Shown here: positions 8,560-17,580 of the stretch, piece by piece
How the letters are laid out: every line of letters begins with the position of its first letter
Position numbering within the stretch: position 1 is the first letter of the stretch
Source: Oscillospiraceae bacterium
Lineage (GTDB): Bacteria; Bacillota; Clostridia; Oscillospirales; CAG-272
Assembly (NCBI GenBank): GCA_009779295.1
Contig: WREN01000001.1
Coordinates: 1 to 50,662, forward strand
Reading direction: 5' to 3'
DNA: 50,662 nt
Made by a program: the position numbers and the translations under genes
The notes under the pieces: model-generated
Told to the model about the DNA's origin: nothing
Databases searched by the model: none
Seen by the model: the letters and a program-made list of their open reading frames with translations, nothing else

Positions 8560-9422
8560 TGGCCGGGCTGCTCGATTCGATTGCCGACTGGTTCAGGGGG
8601 CTGTTGATCGACGGCATTACAGGCAATTTTATCGGTATGTTCAACGATATGAACGCGCGTGTCGGTGATATTGCTTCGCAGGTAGGGCAGACGCCCGCGG
8701 GCTGGAACGCGGGCATATTTGCCCTTATTCGCACCCTGTCCGAAACGGTGGTCATACCCATAGCGGGTATGATACTGACTTTCGTGCTGTGTTATGAGTT
8801 GATACACCTCATCATCGAGAAGAACAACATGCACGATTTTGACACTTTTAACTTATTCAAGTGGATATTCAAGACATTCTGTGCGGTATTTATACTGACG
8901 CACACCTTTGACATAGTGATGTTCATATTCGCCCTCGCGCAGAACGCGGTGAACAACAGCGCGGGAATAATCGCCGGCAGCCTTGATATGAACCTCGCCA
9001 TGACAGACCTCGCCGACCAACTGGCGGCGATGGGAACAGGCGAGCTAATCGGGCTGTTCTTTGAGTCGGCGATATTAAGTATCGTAATGAACGCAATCTC
9101 TATTTGTGTATTCCTTATCATATACGGAAGGATGCTGGAAATATACCTGACCATATCGGTCGCACCCATACCGCTGTCAACGATGGCAAACCGCGAATGG
9201 GGCGGTATCGGCACAGGCTACCTGAAATCGCTGTTCGCATTGGCGTTTCAGGGATTTTTGATCATGGTATGCGTTGCCATCTACGCCGTACTCCTGCAAG
9301 GTATAACGGCAGCAGGCAGCGTCCACGCGGCGATATGGGGCTGTATGGGTTATACGGTACTGCTCTGCTTCATTTTGTTCAAAACGGGCAGCATGGCGCG
9401 GTCGATATTCGGCGGACATTAA
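8559..9422 (+). CDS. VirB6/TrbL-like channel protein (CD1112 type)
   Basis: The 287-aa polytopic membrane protein has about six hydrophobic segments. They include VVIPIAGMILTFVLCYELIH, IFKTFCAVFILTHTFDIVMF, IVMNAISICVFLIIYGRMLE and MVCVAIYAVLLQGITAAG. The central YLTISVAPIPLSTMANREWG block is typical of Gram-positive VirB6/TrbL-like proteins. It forms the inner-membrane pore of the conjugative type IV secretion system. It is coupled to Maff2 by a one-base overlap, a gene order conserved in Tn1549-like elements. Confidence 0.9.
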   Translation: MAGLLDSIADWFRGLLIDGITGNFIGMFNDMNARVGDIASQVGQTPAGWNAGIFALIRTLSETVVIPIAGMILTFVLCYELIHLIIEKNNMHDFDTFNLFKWIFKTFCAVFILTHTFDIVMFIFALAQNAVNNSAGIIAGSLDMNLAMTDLADQLAAMGTGELIGLFFESAILSIVMNAISICVFLIIYGRMLEIYLTISVAPIPLSTMANREWGGIGTGYLKSLFALAFQGFLIMVCVAIYAVLLQGITAAGSVHAAIWGCMGYTVLLCFILFKTGSMARSIFGGH

Positions 9423-9437
9423 AATAAAGGATTGGTG

Positions 9438-10388
9438 ATGAAAATAAATACGGCAAAGACTATTTTCGGCGACGTACAACCTGGCGATTGGGTCATAGCC
9501 GCCGGTAATAACGATTACCGTTACCTAATCGGCATGGTGACGGAGATAGACAAGCCCGGAACGCCGGATCACGATACTGAAAACGAAACCGACGATATTC
9601 ACGTTGATTTTACGGTTTTTGATTATCCGCAGGAACGCATTTCGGAAATAGAAAATCATTTCACCGGCTTGTATGGCGAACCAAAAATATTTGATGAATT
9701 GGCGATAGACAACGTTATTATGGCTCCCGATATGCTGATTCGGATAACGCATTTGGGTCAGGACGAAATTTCATTTATTGGTAACCTCCGTAAAAACTGC
9801 GAATCTTTCTGCAACTGCTTTCCAGGAGGCGTCAATTCACAGAGCGAAAAACACGCGGAACTCATAGAGCGCGTGAACAAAAACCTCGCGGACTACCATG
9901 ATTTTTTGGAGAGTTTCGGTACAAGGGAACTTATCGGCATGGCGGGGAAAATCAACGCCATGTCCGACGCTCATTTATACATAACATCGTGGCATAGATT
10001 TGACGATGGCGAACTGGATGTTCTGTTACAATTTCAAAATCCGTTAGAAATTGTCGCGGACGAGTGGTGTGACCGCTGTTCCGATTTGAGCGATATGAGT
10101 TTTACAGTAGCACTCATCGAACGGCAGAAAGACGATTTTTTCGCGACATACTCTTTAATGAAAGATTTGAAAGCGCCGCAGGACGCAAGCTCAGATATTT
10201 TAGCGCGAAAAATACCGGATAAACCCGCCGAAGTTCGCACCCCCATTGAAAAAGCGGAACAAACCGCCGTGAAGCCAAAACAAAGCCTTGCGGATAAACT
10301 GCAAGCGGCGAACAAAAAAGTAAAAGCGCAGGACACACAAAACAATAATAAACAATTACAATCCCGTAAACGGGAAGAAAGAGGCTAA
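9438..10388 (+). CDS. Accessory ICE protein with C-terminal KxSL tag
   Basis: The ~316-aa soluble acidic protein was not assigned to a named family. The N-terminal part (INTAKTIFGDVQPGDWVIAA ... IGMVTEIDKPGTPDHDTENE) looks like a small beta-barrel. The middle contains helical and WHRFDDGELDVLLQFQNPL segments. The C-terminus carries KQSLADKL, 36 residues from the end, followed by a Lys/Gln/Arg-rich tail. ATG 9438 is preferred, 7 nt after AAAGG; GTG 9435 and TTG 9432 lie just upstream in frame. Position between VirB6 and the SpoVG-like gene implies a transfer-linked role. Confidence 0.78.
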   Translation: MKINTAKTIFGDVQPGDWVIAAGNNDYRYLIGMVTEIDKPGTPDHDTENETDDIHVDFTVFDYPQERISEIENHFTGLYGEPKIFDELAIDNVIMAPDMLIRITHLGQDEISFIGNLRKNCESFCNCFPGGVNSQSEKHAELIERVNKNLADYHDFLESFGTRELIGMAGKINAMSDAHLYITSWHRFDDGELDVLLQFQNPLEIVADEWCDRCSDLSDMSFTVALIERQKDDFFATYSLMKDLKAPQDASSDILARKIPDKPAEVRTPIEKAEQTAVKPKQSLADKLQAANKKVKAQDTQNNNKQLQSRKREERG

Positions 10389-10392
10389 AAAA

Positions 10393-11103
10393 ATGGCAGA
10401 TACAAAATTAGACGTCAGGGTATACCCCATAGACGAACCGAAAGGCAATACAAAAGCGTTCGCCAGCGTAGGAATAGATGATACGATCGCCATACGCGGT
10501 GCCCGCGTCGTGGAGGGTGAAAAGGGTATGTACGTGACTATGCCGCAGTCAAAAGACAAAGAAAATAACTACCACGACATCGCGTACCCACTGAGCGGCG
10601 ACCTGCGTAAGGAAATAAGCGCCGCCGTACTTGCCGAATATGAAAAGATGGCAAACATACCGCCGAATCAACGCGGGTATGAAGCACCGGACATGAGCGC
10701 GGCGAACAACATAAAAGCGCAGGATATACAACTGGACATTCGCGTATACCCGCTCGAAGAACCGAAAGGCAGTACCAAAGCGTTCGCCAGCGTGGGTATA
10801 GATGACATGGCCGCTATACGCGGAATCCGCGTCGTCGAAGGCGAGAAAGGTTTGTTCGTGACCATGCCGCAGTCAAAAGACAGCGAGGGCGAATACCACG
10901 ACATAGCGTTTCCCTTGAACGGCGACCTGCGGAAGGAAATAAGCAAAGCGGTGCTTAAAGAGTACGAAACCGCCGAAAAAACCGTTGACCGCAAGCCTTC
11001 GCTCGCGGAAGGACTGCGCGACGGAGCGGCGAGAGCCGCCGAACAAACCACCGCGCCGAGAGCAGCCGCGGCAAAGTCGCACGGGTCGGGGGTGTTGGAA
11101 TGA
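10393..11103 (+). CDS. Tandem SpoVG-domain protein
   Basis: The 236-aa protein contains two SpoVG domains, about residues 4-85 and 115-195. Each has the sequence VRVYPxxEPKGxTKAFASVG, then VVEGEKGxxVTMPQSKD and YHDIAxPLxGDLRKEIxxAVL. SpoVG is a nucleic-acid-binding regulator of about 90 residues that normally works as a dimer, so the fusion may be a covalent dimer. The repeats are also similar in DNA, implying fairly recent duplication. KPSLAEGL lies 36 residues from the C-terminus, followed by an Ala-rich tail. An AAGAGG ribosome site precedes the ATG, and the stop overlaps the next gene (ATGA). Confidence 0.9.
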   Translation: MADTKLDVRVYPIDEPKGNTKAFASVGIDDTIAIRGARVVEGEKGMYVTMPQSKDKENNYHDIAYPLSGDLRKEISAAVLAEYEKMANIPPNQRGYEAPDMSAANNIKAQDIQLDIRVYPLEEPKGSTKAFASVGIDDMAAIRGIRVVEGEKGLFVTMPQSKDSEGEYHDIAFPLNGDLRKEISKAVLKEYETAEKTVDRKPSLAEGLRDGAARAAEQTTAPRAAAAKSHGSGVLE

Positions 11104-11750
11104 GCGTATCACCGCATAACGAAAGCATAGAGCCGAAAATGAAAGACGTGCGCAGGGACATCATTTTCCGTGATGAGGACTATAAGGAAAAATTCAGGAT
11201 CAAAGACGGCGACAGTATCAAGATCACCGTCGCTTATGACGGCGAGGAACTGATACGCAAATGCCGCTGGCTCGATGAAGCGCACATGAACGTCGGCTCT
11301 ACTTGTTATCATATGGATGAATTCATGGAAAAGCAAATGCGGATCGGTAATAAATATGAATCAATTCCGGATCAGGAACCGAAACTTGACGTTGTAGTCG
11401 CCGAACCGGGTAAACCGCCGCGCGACGCCGTTATACCTATGACATCCGCCGCCCTGCGTGAAATAACCGGAGGCGAGCCGGAAATAATCGGCAAGGATAA
11501 ATATTCGGCTTCTGTTGAAGGAAAAAACGGCAACGGCACGGTTGTTATCTGCGGTATAAGCGAAAACTATCTGACCAGTCTGCATCCTTATGTGGCGCAA
11601 ACTAAAAAACACGAGCTTGCGGCAGCGCAGGAAAATTTCAAACCGACGTTAGCCGACCGGCTTGAATCGGGCAAGGCGAAAGCGGCGGAGCATAATTCGG
11701 CGGCAAATAAACCGCCGCAAAAGCATCGCCATACGGAAGTGGGTGGGTAA
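11100..11750 (+). CDS. LPD28/DUF3846-like accessory protein with C-terminal tag
   Basis: The first ~85 residues of this 216-aa protein include YDGEELIRKCRWLDEAHMNV and CYHMDEFMEK, resembling the large-polyvalent-protein domain LPD28. The middle, LDVVVAEPGKPPRDAVIPMT onward, resembles DUF3846. Both assignments are from memory of consensus patterns and are moderate. KPTLADRL sits 36 residues from the C-terminus, then an Ala/Lys/His-rich tail. LPD domains occur in giant conjugation proteins, where they are thought to be protein-interaction or DNA-entry modules. The gene is ATGA-coupled to the SpoVG-type gene. Confidence 0.75.
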   Translation: MSVSPHNESIEPKMKDVRRDIIFRDEDYKEKFRIKDGDSIKITVAYDGEELIRKCRWLDEAHMNVGSTCYHMDEFMEKQMRIGNKYESIPDQEPKLDVVVAEPGKPPRDAVIPMTSAALREITGGEPEIIGKDKYSASVEGKNGNGTVVICGISENYLTSLHPYVAQTKKHELAAAQENFKPTLADRLESGKAKAAEHNSAANKPPQKHRHTEVGG

Positions 11751-12158
11751 ATGGCATTCGTAAACGTACCTAAAGACCTCAATAAGATCAAGAACAAGGC
11801 GTTGTTCAACCTAACCGTCAGGCAGCTTGTGTGTTTCGGCGCGGCGGCGGCAATCGGGATACCGGTATATATCCTCACCCGCGTCGCAATCGGCGGCACG
11901 GGCGCTGCTTTATTGATGATCGGGTTGATGCTGCCCTGCTTCTTCTTCGCCATGTTTGAGAAGGACGGCCAACCCGCCGAAAAAGTCCTGCGGAACTATA
12001 TCCGCACCCGTATATACTTTCCGGGCAAGCGCCCGTACAAAACGGAAAACCTATACGAAATACTGGAAAAGGAGGGAAAGAGCCTTGCAGAACAAGAAAC
12101 AGCAGCGACGCCGGACGCCGCAGGCAGTATCGGCAAAAGGAATCAGTCATATAAATAA
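11751..12158 (+). CDS. prgI: PrgI-family (VirB3-like) conjugation protein
   Basis: The 135-aa protein begins MAFVNVPKDLNKIKNKALFN, followed by two membrane helices (LVCFGAAAAIGIPVYIL and GAALLMIGLMLPCFFFAMF) and PAEKVLRNYIRTRIYFPGKR, the typical PrgI pattern. PrgI is the VirB3-like partner of VirB4 and is encoded directly before it. The ATG follows the previous stop immediately. The 3' end overlaps the VirB4 start proposed here by 74 bp, longer than usual for this pair. Confidence 0.92.
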   Translation: MAFVNVPKDLNKIKNKALFNLTVRQLVCFGAAAAIGIPVYILTRVAIGGTGAALLMIGLMLPCFFFAMFEKDGQPAEKVLRNYIRTRIYFPGKRPYKTENLYEILEKEGKSLAEQETAATPDAAGSIGKRNQSYK

Positions 12159-14074
12159 AAAAGTGCAAAATAATAAAGGATATATCAAAACACCGCCCGC
12201 ATCGAAACAGGGCGGTGTTTTTGCGTCATTGGCGGCAAATATATTCGGGTGTACCGGCAAGCCGCAGACGGCGCAGCAGTCCATACCCTACCGTGAAATG
12301 TACAAGGACGGTATCTGCCGCGTCAATCAACGGCTGTACACCAAGACCATAGAGTTCTACGACATCAATTACCACCTCGCGCAGAACGAGGACAAAACGG
12401 CTATCTTTGAGAAATACTGCGACTTCCTCAACTACTTCGATTCGTCCGTAACCGTACAGCTATCGTTTATCAACCAGTACGGCAACCCTGATGAGTTCCA
12501 GAAAGCCATAGACATTCCCTTGCGGGGCGACGGCTACGACGATATACGACGCGAGTACGCGGATATGCTGAAAAACCAAATGGCAAAAGGCAACAACGGG
12601 CTTGTCAGGAAGAAATACATCACTTTCGGCATAGAGGCCGATAACCTCAAGGCAGCGAAATTACGTATAGAACGCGTGGAAACGGACATACTGAACAATT
12701 TCAAAGTGTTGGGCGTGGCGGCGCGCCCTCTGAACGGTGCGGAACGGCTGGAAGTGATGCACGGGCAGTTGCACATCAACGGTTCAGACAAATTCCGGTT
12801 CGATTGGAACGACCTCGTACATTCGGGGCTGTCCACAAAGGATTGTATCGCGTCTACGTCGTTTGACTTCCGGGACGGCAAGACATTCCGTATGGGTACG
12901 CATTACGGCGCGGTAAGCTATTTGCAGATACTTGCGCCGGAACTGACCGACCGTATGCTCGCGGACTTCATAGACCTTGATTCGCCGGTGACGGTGACGC
13001 TACATATACGGTCAATCGACCAATCCGAAGCTATCAAGATGATCAAACGCAAGCTGACGGACCTTGATAAAATGCGTATAGAAGAGCAGAAAAAGGCCGT
13101 GCGGAGCGGATACGATATGGAGGTGCTGCCGCCAGACCTGATAACCTATGGGAGCGAAGCGAAAACGCTGCTTGAGGATTTGCAGTCGCGCAATGAGCGT
13201 ATGTTCCTCGTTACCATGCTGGTGATGAATAAAGCCAACAAGAAACAAAAGCTCGAAAACGACGTATTCGCGGCTTCGGGGGTGGCGCAGAAATACAACT
13301 GCGCGCTGAAACGGCTCGACTGGCAGCAGGAGCAGGGACTGATGAGCAGTCTGCCCATAGGCCTGAACCAGATCGAAATAAAACGCGGGCTAACCACATC
13401 GTCTGTCGCTGTCTTTGTACCGTTCACTACCTGCGAATTGTTCCAGCACAGCGAAGCGATGTATTACGGGTTGAACGCGCTGAGTAACAACCTGATAATG
13501 GCAAGCCGCAAGGAATTAATGAACCCGAACGGCCTGTTCCTCGGAACACCCGGAAGCGGCAAATCATTTTCGGCGAAACGCGAGATCATCAACGTATTCC
13601 TGCTCACCGGCGACGACATCATCATATCAGACCCCGAAGCGGAATATTTCCCGCTTGTAAACCGGCTGGGCGGCCAGGTAGTGAAATTGTCGCCCGTCAG
13701 TACGCAGTACATCAACCCGATGGATATAAACCCCGATTACGCCGACGACGAAGATCCACTCACATTGAAAAGTGATTTCATCCTGTCGCTGTGCGAATTG
13801 ATAATAGGCGGCAAATCAGGTCTTGAACCCGTGGAAAAGACGATCATCGACCGCTGTGTAAGGCTGGTATACCGTGAATACCTCGCCAATCCTGCGCCGG
13901 GATGTATGCCGATACTGGAGGATTTATATAACCTGCTTCGCAAACAGAGTGAACCGGAGGCGCAGCGGATAGCGACTTCGCTCGAAATCTACGTGATTGG
14001 CTCGCTCAACGTGTTCAACCACCGCACAAATGTGGATATTACCAACAGGCTGGTGTGCTATGACATAAAGGAAC
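12085..14074 (+). CDS. virB4: VirB4-type ATPase, first exon
   Basis: The first 663 residues of a VirB4/TraE ATPase powering the type IV secretion system. Visible are QQSIPYREMYKDGICRVNQR (family start block), then Walker A as FLGTPGSGKSFSAKRE at about 487 and IISDPEAEYFPLVNRLGGQV. The frame ends at DIKE, where a group II intron begins; without splicing, about 15 foreign residues and a stop follow. The start is taken as TTG 12085, 8 nt after GGAGGG, because the longer upstream frame lies inside prgI. Joined to 16965-17458 in frame it gives 827 aa, normal for the family, so the gene should be functional if the intron splices. Confidence 0.9.
12187..12222 (+). terminator. Terminator-like hairpin inside virB4
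   Basis: AAAACACCGCCC and GGGCGGTGTTTT form a 12-bp perfect stem with an 11-nt loop and then TTTG. It lies 29 nt after the prgI stop but ~100 nt inside the proposed virB4 frame. It could attenuate transcription between PrgI and VirB4 unless ribosomes or an antiterminator keep it open. Confidence 0.7.
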
Positions 14075-14871
14075 GTGCAGCGACACGTTGTCGCACAAAC
14101 TTCAATCGGGCAAGTGCCTGAAAGGAGGTAAAAACGACGGGGAAAACAGAGTTTTCCCTAACTGATACTTCGAGAGGTGGAATGATGGGGTAACGCCCTG
14201 AAACGCCTCCCCTGAGACTGCGATGGAAGAAACGGATTGCAATATCCGGGACTGACACAGCTCGCCGAAGTCGGCTGAATACACTCGCTATACTTGCCAG
14301 TGGCAACACAGCGGTATGGCAAAAACGAGCCAGAGATGGCCGTGAGTGACAGGCCGGGGGTCTACAAAAATACCTATGGTCAGAATGTCTTAACCGACCG
14401 ACAAAAACCGCGAAAGTACGAGTCTAAATAATGTACGCGTAGAAAATGCGCTTGTCCCGTCAGGGAAGCCGGTGTGGGGGAGTAAAATTGTTCTTTATGA
14501 AACTCCATACAACGTTACAGGCGTTGTCAAGCCGGCAGGCTTAAAGCGGAGGCCTAAGGGTATATATGCACAGATAGAAGTATCGGAACGTGGAAAGTCC
14601 GGGGCGTGGAGCGATTGCACGCTATGAAGCGTTGAGAGGGAAAACCGTGTCGTCGGAAACGAAGGTGCGGTATAACTTCTCTTAATCCCGGAGGAAGGCG
14701 CAGCCGTGGTACCGTTTTCGGTTAGCGATAATCGAAATTAGAAGCCGTGAAAAAAGTAAGCGGTGGAGGGACGGGCTGTAGTCGGTTGCAAGAATACAAA
14801 CAATTACAGTTGCACGTTAGGATTCGAGTACGACCAAAAGGTCAATTTACTCGCGAGAGGAGTTGATGCCT

Positions 14872-16782
14872 ATGGCTATACGGAACCAACGGCAAACAAA
14901 GCAAGAAAAACCCAAAGCTAAAAAAGTGGATGTTCTACGACGCGCAGAATATTATGACATGCAAGAAACTTTTGACAGACTTTATGCGGACAGTATGGAA
15001 GGGAAACCTTTCACACAGTTGATGGATTTGATACTTGACCGGGAAAATATCCTGCTCGCTTACCGTAATATCAAAAGAAACAGCGGAAGCGTCACCCCCG
15101 GCACGGACAACCTGAACATAGAGGACTTGGCAAAAGTTACCTCAGACCACATGGTCGAAAAAGTCAAGAACATCCTACGGAACTATCGACCCCGCCCGGT
15201 TCGGAGAAAAGAAATCCCGAAGGAAGGAAACCCGGAAAAGACCCGACCTTTGGGAATCCCCTGCATGTGGGACAGACTGATACAACAATGCGTCCTGCAA
15301 GTATTAGACCCCATTTGTGAAGCGAAATTCAGTGATAACAGTTATGGCTTCCGCCCTAACCGAAGTTGCGAACACGCAATAGCGCAATCGTACAGGCTCA
15401 TACAGCAATCGGGTTTGCGCTTCGTTGTCGAAGTTGATATACAAGGATTTTTCGACAATGTTAATCACTCAAAACTAATAAAACAGATGTGGGCTATGGG
15501 GATTCAGGATAAAACATTGATATACATTATTCGCCAAATGCTAACGGCTCCTATCTTCATGCCGGATGGAAGCATGGTAACGCCGGACAAAGGAACCCCG
15601 CAAGGTGGTTTATGTTCACCGTTACTTGCGAACATCGTACTGAACGAATTGGACAGATGGGTAGAAAGCCAGTGGCAGGAAAACCCTGTTGTATACAATC
15701 ACTCCACGCATAAAAACGCTAACGGCTCCCTCATCAAAAGTCACGGCTATGCCGCTATGCGAAAAACAGGGCTTAAAGAGATGTATATCGTCAGATACGC
15801 AGATGATTTTCGGATTTTCTGCCGTACCAGAAGCGACGCCGTTAAAACTATGGTCGCCGTAACAAAATGGCAGAAAGAACGGTTAAGGCTTCAGGTATCG
15901 CCGGAGAAAACGAGGGTTGTCAACCTGAAAAGACAATACTCCGAGTTTCTGGGCTTCAAAATCAAGGTGCGAGAAAAAGAACGCAAACAGGTGGTAAAAT
16001 CGCATATTTGTGATAAAGCCGCCAAGAAAATCGCACAAAAATCGGTCGAAGCAATCAAAGAGGTTGTCAGGCCAACGGGCAAGACGACAGAATATGACGC
16101 TATCCGAAAATACAATTCGATGGTCATAGGATGGCACAATTACTATCAGATTGCGACGAACGTAAGCCTTGATTTTGATAAAATCAATTTTCGGATTCAA
16201 AGAGTTTGGAAAAACCGCCTCAAAGAACGGCTGAAAAAGCTGGGCAACAACGTCAATGGAAAAAGCGAAGTGGTTAAGCGATATGGAGAATCGGCGCAGT
16301 TGCGTTTTGTATCGGGACAGCCGGTCGCTCCGCTTGCCTACATCAAGACCAAAACCCCCATACACAAAAAGCGTACAGTAAACAAGTATACCCCAGAGGG
16401 CAGAAACGAAATCCATGACAATCTCGGCATAAATACAGGATTGATGTTGGCGCTAATGCGACAGCAATCATTCGGAAGAAGCGCCGAATACATGGACAAC
16501 CGAATATCCCTCTTTTGCGCTCAGTATGGGAAATGCGCGGTCACAGGAAGCGTACTCAGCAATGTAGACGAGGTTCACTGTCATCATTTGCTACCCCGCG
16601 AAATGGGAGGCAAGGATAATTACAGTAACCTTATGATTGTTCGGGAAGATGTACACATCCTCATCCACGTAAAGAAACAAGAAACCATTGACAAATATCT
16701 CGCATTATTGAGGCTTGACCCCAAGCAACTATCCAAACTGAATAAAATCCGGGAGAAGGCTGGTAAAAATCCCATACCCTAA
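14872..16782 (+). CDS. ltrA: Group II intron reverse transcriptase/maturase
   Basis: The ~636-aa intron-encoded protein has all parts. RT blocks include EGNPEKTRPLGIPCMWDRLI, SYGFRPNRSCEHAI, FDNVNHSKL, GTPQGGLCSPLLANIVLNEL and the catalytic YADD at about residue 308. Then come the maturase domain X (YNSMVIGWHNYYQIA) and a C-terminal HNH endonuclease (CHHLLPREMGGKDNYSNLMI ... HILIH). It helps the intron splice and copies it into new DNA sites (retrohoming). ATG 14872 is chosen because GAGGAG lies 9 nt upstream; ATG 14866 is possible. No frameshift or lost catalytic residue is visible, so the intron is probably mobile. Confidence 0.96.
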   Translation: MAIRNQRQTKQEKPKAKKVDVLRRAEYYDMQETFDRLYADSMEGKPFTQLMDLILDRENILLAYRNIKRNSGSVTPGTDNLNIEDLAKVTSDHMVEKVKNILRNYRPRPVRRKEIPKEGNPEKTRPLGIPCMWDRLIQQCVLQVLDPICEAKFSDNSYGFRPNRSCEHAIAQSYRLIQQSGLRFVVEVDIQGFFDNVNHSKLIKQMWAMGIQDKTLIYIIRQMLTAPIFMPDGSMVTPDKGTPQGGLCSPLLANIVLNELDRWVESQWQENPVVYNHSTHKNANGSLIKSHGYAAMRKTGLKEMYIVRYADDFRIFCRTRSDAVKTMVAVTKWQKERLRLQVSPEKTRVVNLKRQYSEFLGFKIKVREKERKQVVKSHICDKAAKKIAQKSVEAIKEVVRPTGKTTEYDAIRKYNSMVIGWHNYYQIATNVSLDFDKINFRIQRVWKNRLKERLKKLGNNVNGKSEVVKRYGESAQLRFVSGQPVAPLAYIKTKTPIHKKRTVNKYTPEGRNEIHDNLGINTGLMLALMRQQSFGRSAEYMDNRISLFCAQYGKCAVTGSVLSNVDEVHCHHLLPREMGGKDNYSNLMIVREDVHILIHVKKQETIDKYLALLRLDPKQLSKLNKIREKAGKNPIP

Positions 16783-16881
16783 TAATTACCAGTCACAAAG
16801 CTAAGGGTTAATCACGCTTAATAACCATTTAATTCCGAAATAGCAAACTGTAATAATTGAAGTATTCATACAATCGATGGC

Positions 16882-16915
16882 GGGCCGGATGAGCTGAAAA
16901 GTTCATGTCCGGCCC
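16882..16915 (+). ncRNA. Group II intron domain V
   Basis: Exactly 34 nt: GGGCCGGA pairs with UCCGGCCC (8 bp), a two-base UG bulge, UGAGCU pairs with AGUUCA, and a GAAA tetraloop. This is the standard catalytic domain V architecture. Confidence 0.93.
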
Positions 16916-16964
16916 AGACCGGGGGAAAATCCCGAGATAATATCAGAGGATTACCTATCGGAAC

Positions 16965-17458
16965 TTGGCAAAGGGCTGAAAAAGATAGCGATGCTGGTAC
17001 TGCAAGATCAGGTATGGGGACGTGTCACGGCAAACCGCGCGGCGAAACGCACGACATGGTTTTACCAAGATGAATTTCACCTTATGCTGAAAGAGGAACA
17101 GACGGCGGCGTATTCGGTGGAAATCTGGAAGCGTTTCCGCAAATGGGGCGGAATCCCCACAGCTCTTACGCAAAACGTGAAGGACTTGTTGGCGTCAAGG
17201 GAGATCGAAAACATCTTTGAGAACAGCGACTTCATATATATGCTGAACCAAGCGGCGGGCGACCGGCAGATTTTGGCGAAGCAGTTGGGCATTTCCACGC
17301 ACCAGCTATCGTATGTAACGCACAGTAACGCGGGAGAAGGATTGCTTTTCTATGGTAACACGATCATCCCGTTCTCTGATAAATTCCCGAAGGACACAGG
17401 TGAAATCTATGGGCTGCTTACGTCGAAGCCCTCGGAAATGCAGGAGGTGAGCGGTTAG
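16965..17458 (+). CDS. virB4: VirB4-type ATPase, second exon
   Basis: The C-terminal ~164 residues of VirB4, continuing in frame from the first exon. It begins LGKGLKKIAMLVLQDQVWGR, then has the Walker B block TWFYQDEFHLMLKEEQTAAY, then SVEIWKRFRKWGGIPTALTQ and SDFIYMLNQAAGDRQILAKQ, all diagnostic of VirB4. Reading could start internally at ATG 16991, but a free C-terminal piece would lack Walker A. Functional VirB4 therefore depends on splicing. The stop codon shares its G with the GTG start of the next tiny gene. Confidence 0.9.
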
Positions 17459-17580
17459 TGAGCCTGCATGACAAATTGGAAGCGGCAAAGGAAAAAGCTG
17501 TTTTACGTGATTTTGAAACGAAAAAACCGGAGCGCGGCCAGTCCCGTTCCGGAAAAATAAAGGAGAATATCATATTATGA
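17458..17580 (+). CDS. 40-aa peptide resembling the free C-terminal tag
   Basis: A very short gene, easily missed. GTG 17458 overlaps the virB4 stop and is preceded by AGGAGG with a 10-nt spacer. The stop overlaps the next ATG (ATGA), so both ends are tightly coupled. The peptide reads MSLHDKLEAAKEKAVLRDFE and continues with a basic, polar tail. SLHDKLEAAKEKA closely matches the motif found near the C-terminus of the neighbouring accessory proteins (for example SLADKLQAANKKVKA in the 9438-10388 product). It may be a stand-alone version of that tag or the remnant of a lost larger protein. Confidence 0.72.
   Translation: MSLHDKLEAAKEKAVLRDFETKKPERGQSRSGKIKENIIL

Larger units (their letters stand above)
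14075..16964 (+). mobile_element. Group II intron interrupting virB4
   Basis: A complete ~2.9-kb retroelement. The 5' end begins GTGCAGCGAC, near the group II GUGYG consensus. A ~790-nt structured RNA region precedes a maturase gene, and a canonical 34-nt domain V (16882-16915) and domain VI follow. The 3' end is ...GGAAC, ending in A-pyrimidine. Boundaries were set by restoring VirB4: GAA-C joined to TT-GGC gives DIKE-LGKGLKK. GAAC occurs at both junctions, so the exact 3' splice point is ambiguous by a few bases. Orientation matches the host gene, as splicing requires. Confidence 0.9.

Noticed and set aside
14102..14309. Minus-strand small frames within the intron RNA region
   Set aside because: The sequence is explained by group II intron RNA structure; no ribosome sites or families.
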